Assembly (NCBI GenBank): GCA_003667245.1
Contig: RCNN01000242.1
Location: 1 to 16,937, forward strand
DNA: 16,937 nt
Source of the DNA: Heterostelium multicystogenum
Taxonomy: Eukaryota; Evosea; Eumycetozoa; Acytosteliales; Acytosteliaceae
Direction of reading: 5' to 3'
The notes under the pieces were generated by a model that saw only the letters and a program-made list of their open reading frames with translations, had not been told where the DNA came from and ran no database searches. Below, piece after piece: positions 15,944-16,937 of the stretch; the first letter of the stretch is position 1, and every line of letters starts with the position of its first letter. The position numbers were made by a program, and so were the translations under genes.

Positions 15944-16865
15944 ATGATGTCTTCAATTGCACAGCGCTGTGATGGGTTCGACCAATGGATCCATCAGATC
16001 AATCAGATCTGTGGCGCATTCGATGGGCAGATCCTGGGGGATGGTTTTTCCGGGCAGATCCGCGAGTACCAGAGCGGCGCGCTGAAACTCAGCTTTTGTC
16101 GACGCCTGCCAGGCTCGCTTGTTTTCGTACCCCCAGCCAAATCGCGGTGGGCGAGGGCGGCAAGTACTTTGCCGTGTTCCAGCTCGACGGCACGGCCGGC
16201 ATGGCCCAGGGTGACAGCAAGGCGCTGTTGCGCGCCGGCGACATTACCCTGATCGATGCGGCGCACCCCAGCGACTTCACCTACAGCGAGAATTCGCGGC
16301 AGTTGTCGTTGATCCTGCCGTCGTACCTGGTGGAGCAGACCTTGCGTTTCAACCCGGTCAAATGCGGGCACCGGATCGAGGCGACGTCGCCGATGGCGAT
16401 GCTGTCCCGGCAGCTGATTTCTGGAGGCCACCCGGCAAGACAACCTGACCTTGCAGGAAAGCGAGGCGACGCTGGAGGCGATCATCAACCTGCTGCGCCC
16501 GGCGATCAGCCAGGCGGGCGAGGGCAGCGACGCCCATGAACGAGTGTTCCGCAAGACGCTGGAGTGCATTGACCAGCACATTCGCTCCGAAGAGCTGTGC
16601 CCCGAGTGGCTGGCGCGGGAGGGGGGATGTCGGTGCGCGGGCTGTACCGGATCTTTGCCCGCAAGGGCCTGGTGGTGGCGCGGTACATCAAGAACCGACG
16701 GCTGGATTTGTGCTGCTGAATCCCTGCGCCAATCCAGGGTGGAGGAAAAGCTTTCGGTGCTGGGGTACTCTCGTGGGGGTTTTCGGATTCGAGTTATTTT
16801 TCGACGGCGTTCAAGTCACGGTTCGGCATTGCGCGCGGGTGAGGTACCGCAAACAACACGCCTGA
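15944..16865 (+). CDS. feaR: FeaR-like AraC-family regulator, heavily frameshifted
   Basis: The pieces assemble to about 305 residues resembling FeaR, the activator of phenylethylamine oxidase (tynA) and phenylacetaldehyde dehydrogenase (feaB) in enterobacteria. The N-terminal part has FDQWIHQINQICGAFDG, then YFAVFQLDGTAGMAQGD and LRAGDITLIDAAHPSDF. The C-terminal AraC DNA-binding part has ECIDQHIRSEELCPEWLARE, GLYRIFARKGLVVARYIK and DSSYFSTAFKSRFG. Breaks are seen near 16095, 16123, 16425, 16622, 16710, 16768 and 16835-16855. The early ones are extra T residues; later ones include non-homopolymer changes. Phenylethylamine degradation feeds phenylacetate into the paa route, so the position is sensible. 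Whether the gene is real but badly sequenced, or a true pseudogene, cannot be decided here. Confidence 0.75.
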
Positions 16866-16887
16866 TCAGGGATACGCCGATCAAAAA

Positions 16888-16937
16888 ATGTGGGAGCGGG
16901 CTTGCTCGCGAATGCGGTGGTTCAGTTGATGCATTGG
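16888..16937. repeat. REP element, one arm, cut by the window edge
   Basis: ATGTGGGAGCGGGCTTGCTC begins at 16888, 22 bases after the feaR-like stop, and matches the left arm of the element at 9841. The following bases (GCGAATGCGGTGG) differ from the centre of the 5813 and 9841 copies, so it belongs to a different REPIN variant whose second arm would lie beyond the window. Confidence 0.8.

Overview
The window reads as chromosomal DNA of a Pseudomonas, most likely of the P. fluorescens group. The base composition is high in G+C, the gene order is that of a pseudomonad phenylacetate (paa) cluster, and there are several REP/REPIN palindromes of the GTGGGAGCGGGCTTGCTCGC type. No database search was possible, so the organism is an inference.

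Layout. Positions 1-869 (+) hold a P-loop kinase-like segment that runs into a GNAT acetyltransferase domain. A second GNAT gene lies tail to tail with it (872-1420, -). Positions 1421-1728 are non-coding and carry a 10-bp tandem repeat joined to a REPIN. From 1729 to 13927 almost everything is a minus-strand phenylacetate catabolon in two apparent transcription units. One is paaG-paaI-paaJ-paaK (13927 down to 10043), closed by a strong intrinsic terminator at 10001-10031. The other is paaA-paaB-paaC-paaD-paaE-DUF485-paaL-paaZ (9629 down to 1729), with its own good promoter at 9672-9700. Divergently on the plus strand come paaY (14289-14879), the repressor gene paaX (14941-15867) and a feaR-like AraC regulator (15944-16865). 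A REP element lies at the right edge.

How the genes work together. PaaL with its small DUF485 partner is the likely phenylacetate importer. PaaK makes phenylacetyl-CoA, and PaaABC(D)E epoxidises the ring. PaaG isomerises the epoxide to oxepin-CoA. PaaZ opens the ring hydrolytically and oxidises the aldehyde, and PaaJ performs the thiolytic steps. PaaI and PaaY are salvage thioesterases. PaaX is expected to repress in the absence of phenylacetyl-CoA. A TGATAC motif recurs in the paaG/paaY intergenic region and upstream of paaK, and as CGATAC at the paaA promoter; it is my candidate operator. The enoyl-CoA hydratase paaF and the 3-hydroxyacyl-CoA dehydrogenase paaH, normally next to paaG, are absent from this locus.

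Quality warning. Most coding regions carry one or more single-base indels, mainly in short homopolymers, although the encoded protein stays recognisable on both sides. Only paaE, paaI, paaG and paaY read through cleanly. I treat this mainly as sequencing or assembly error rather than gene decay. The coordinates given are for whole genes across these breaks. The feaR-like gene at the right end is the most damaged and includes indels that are not in homopolymers.
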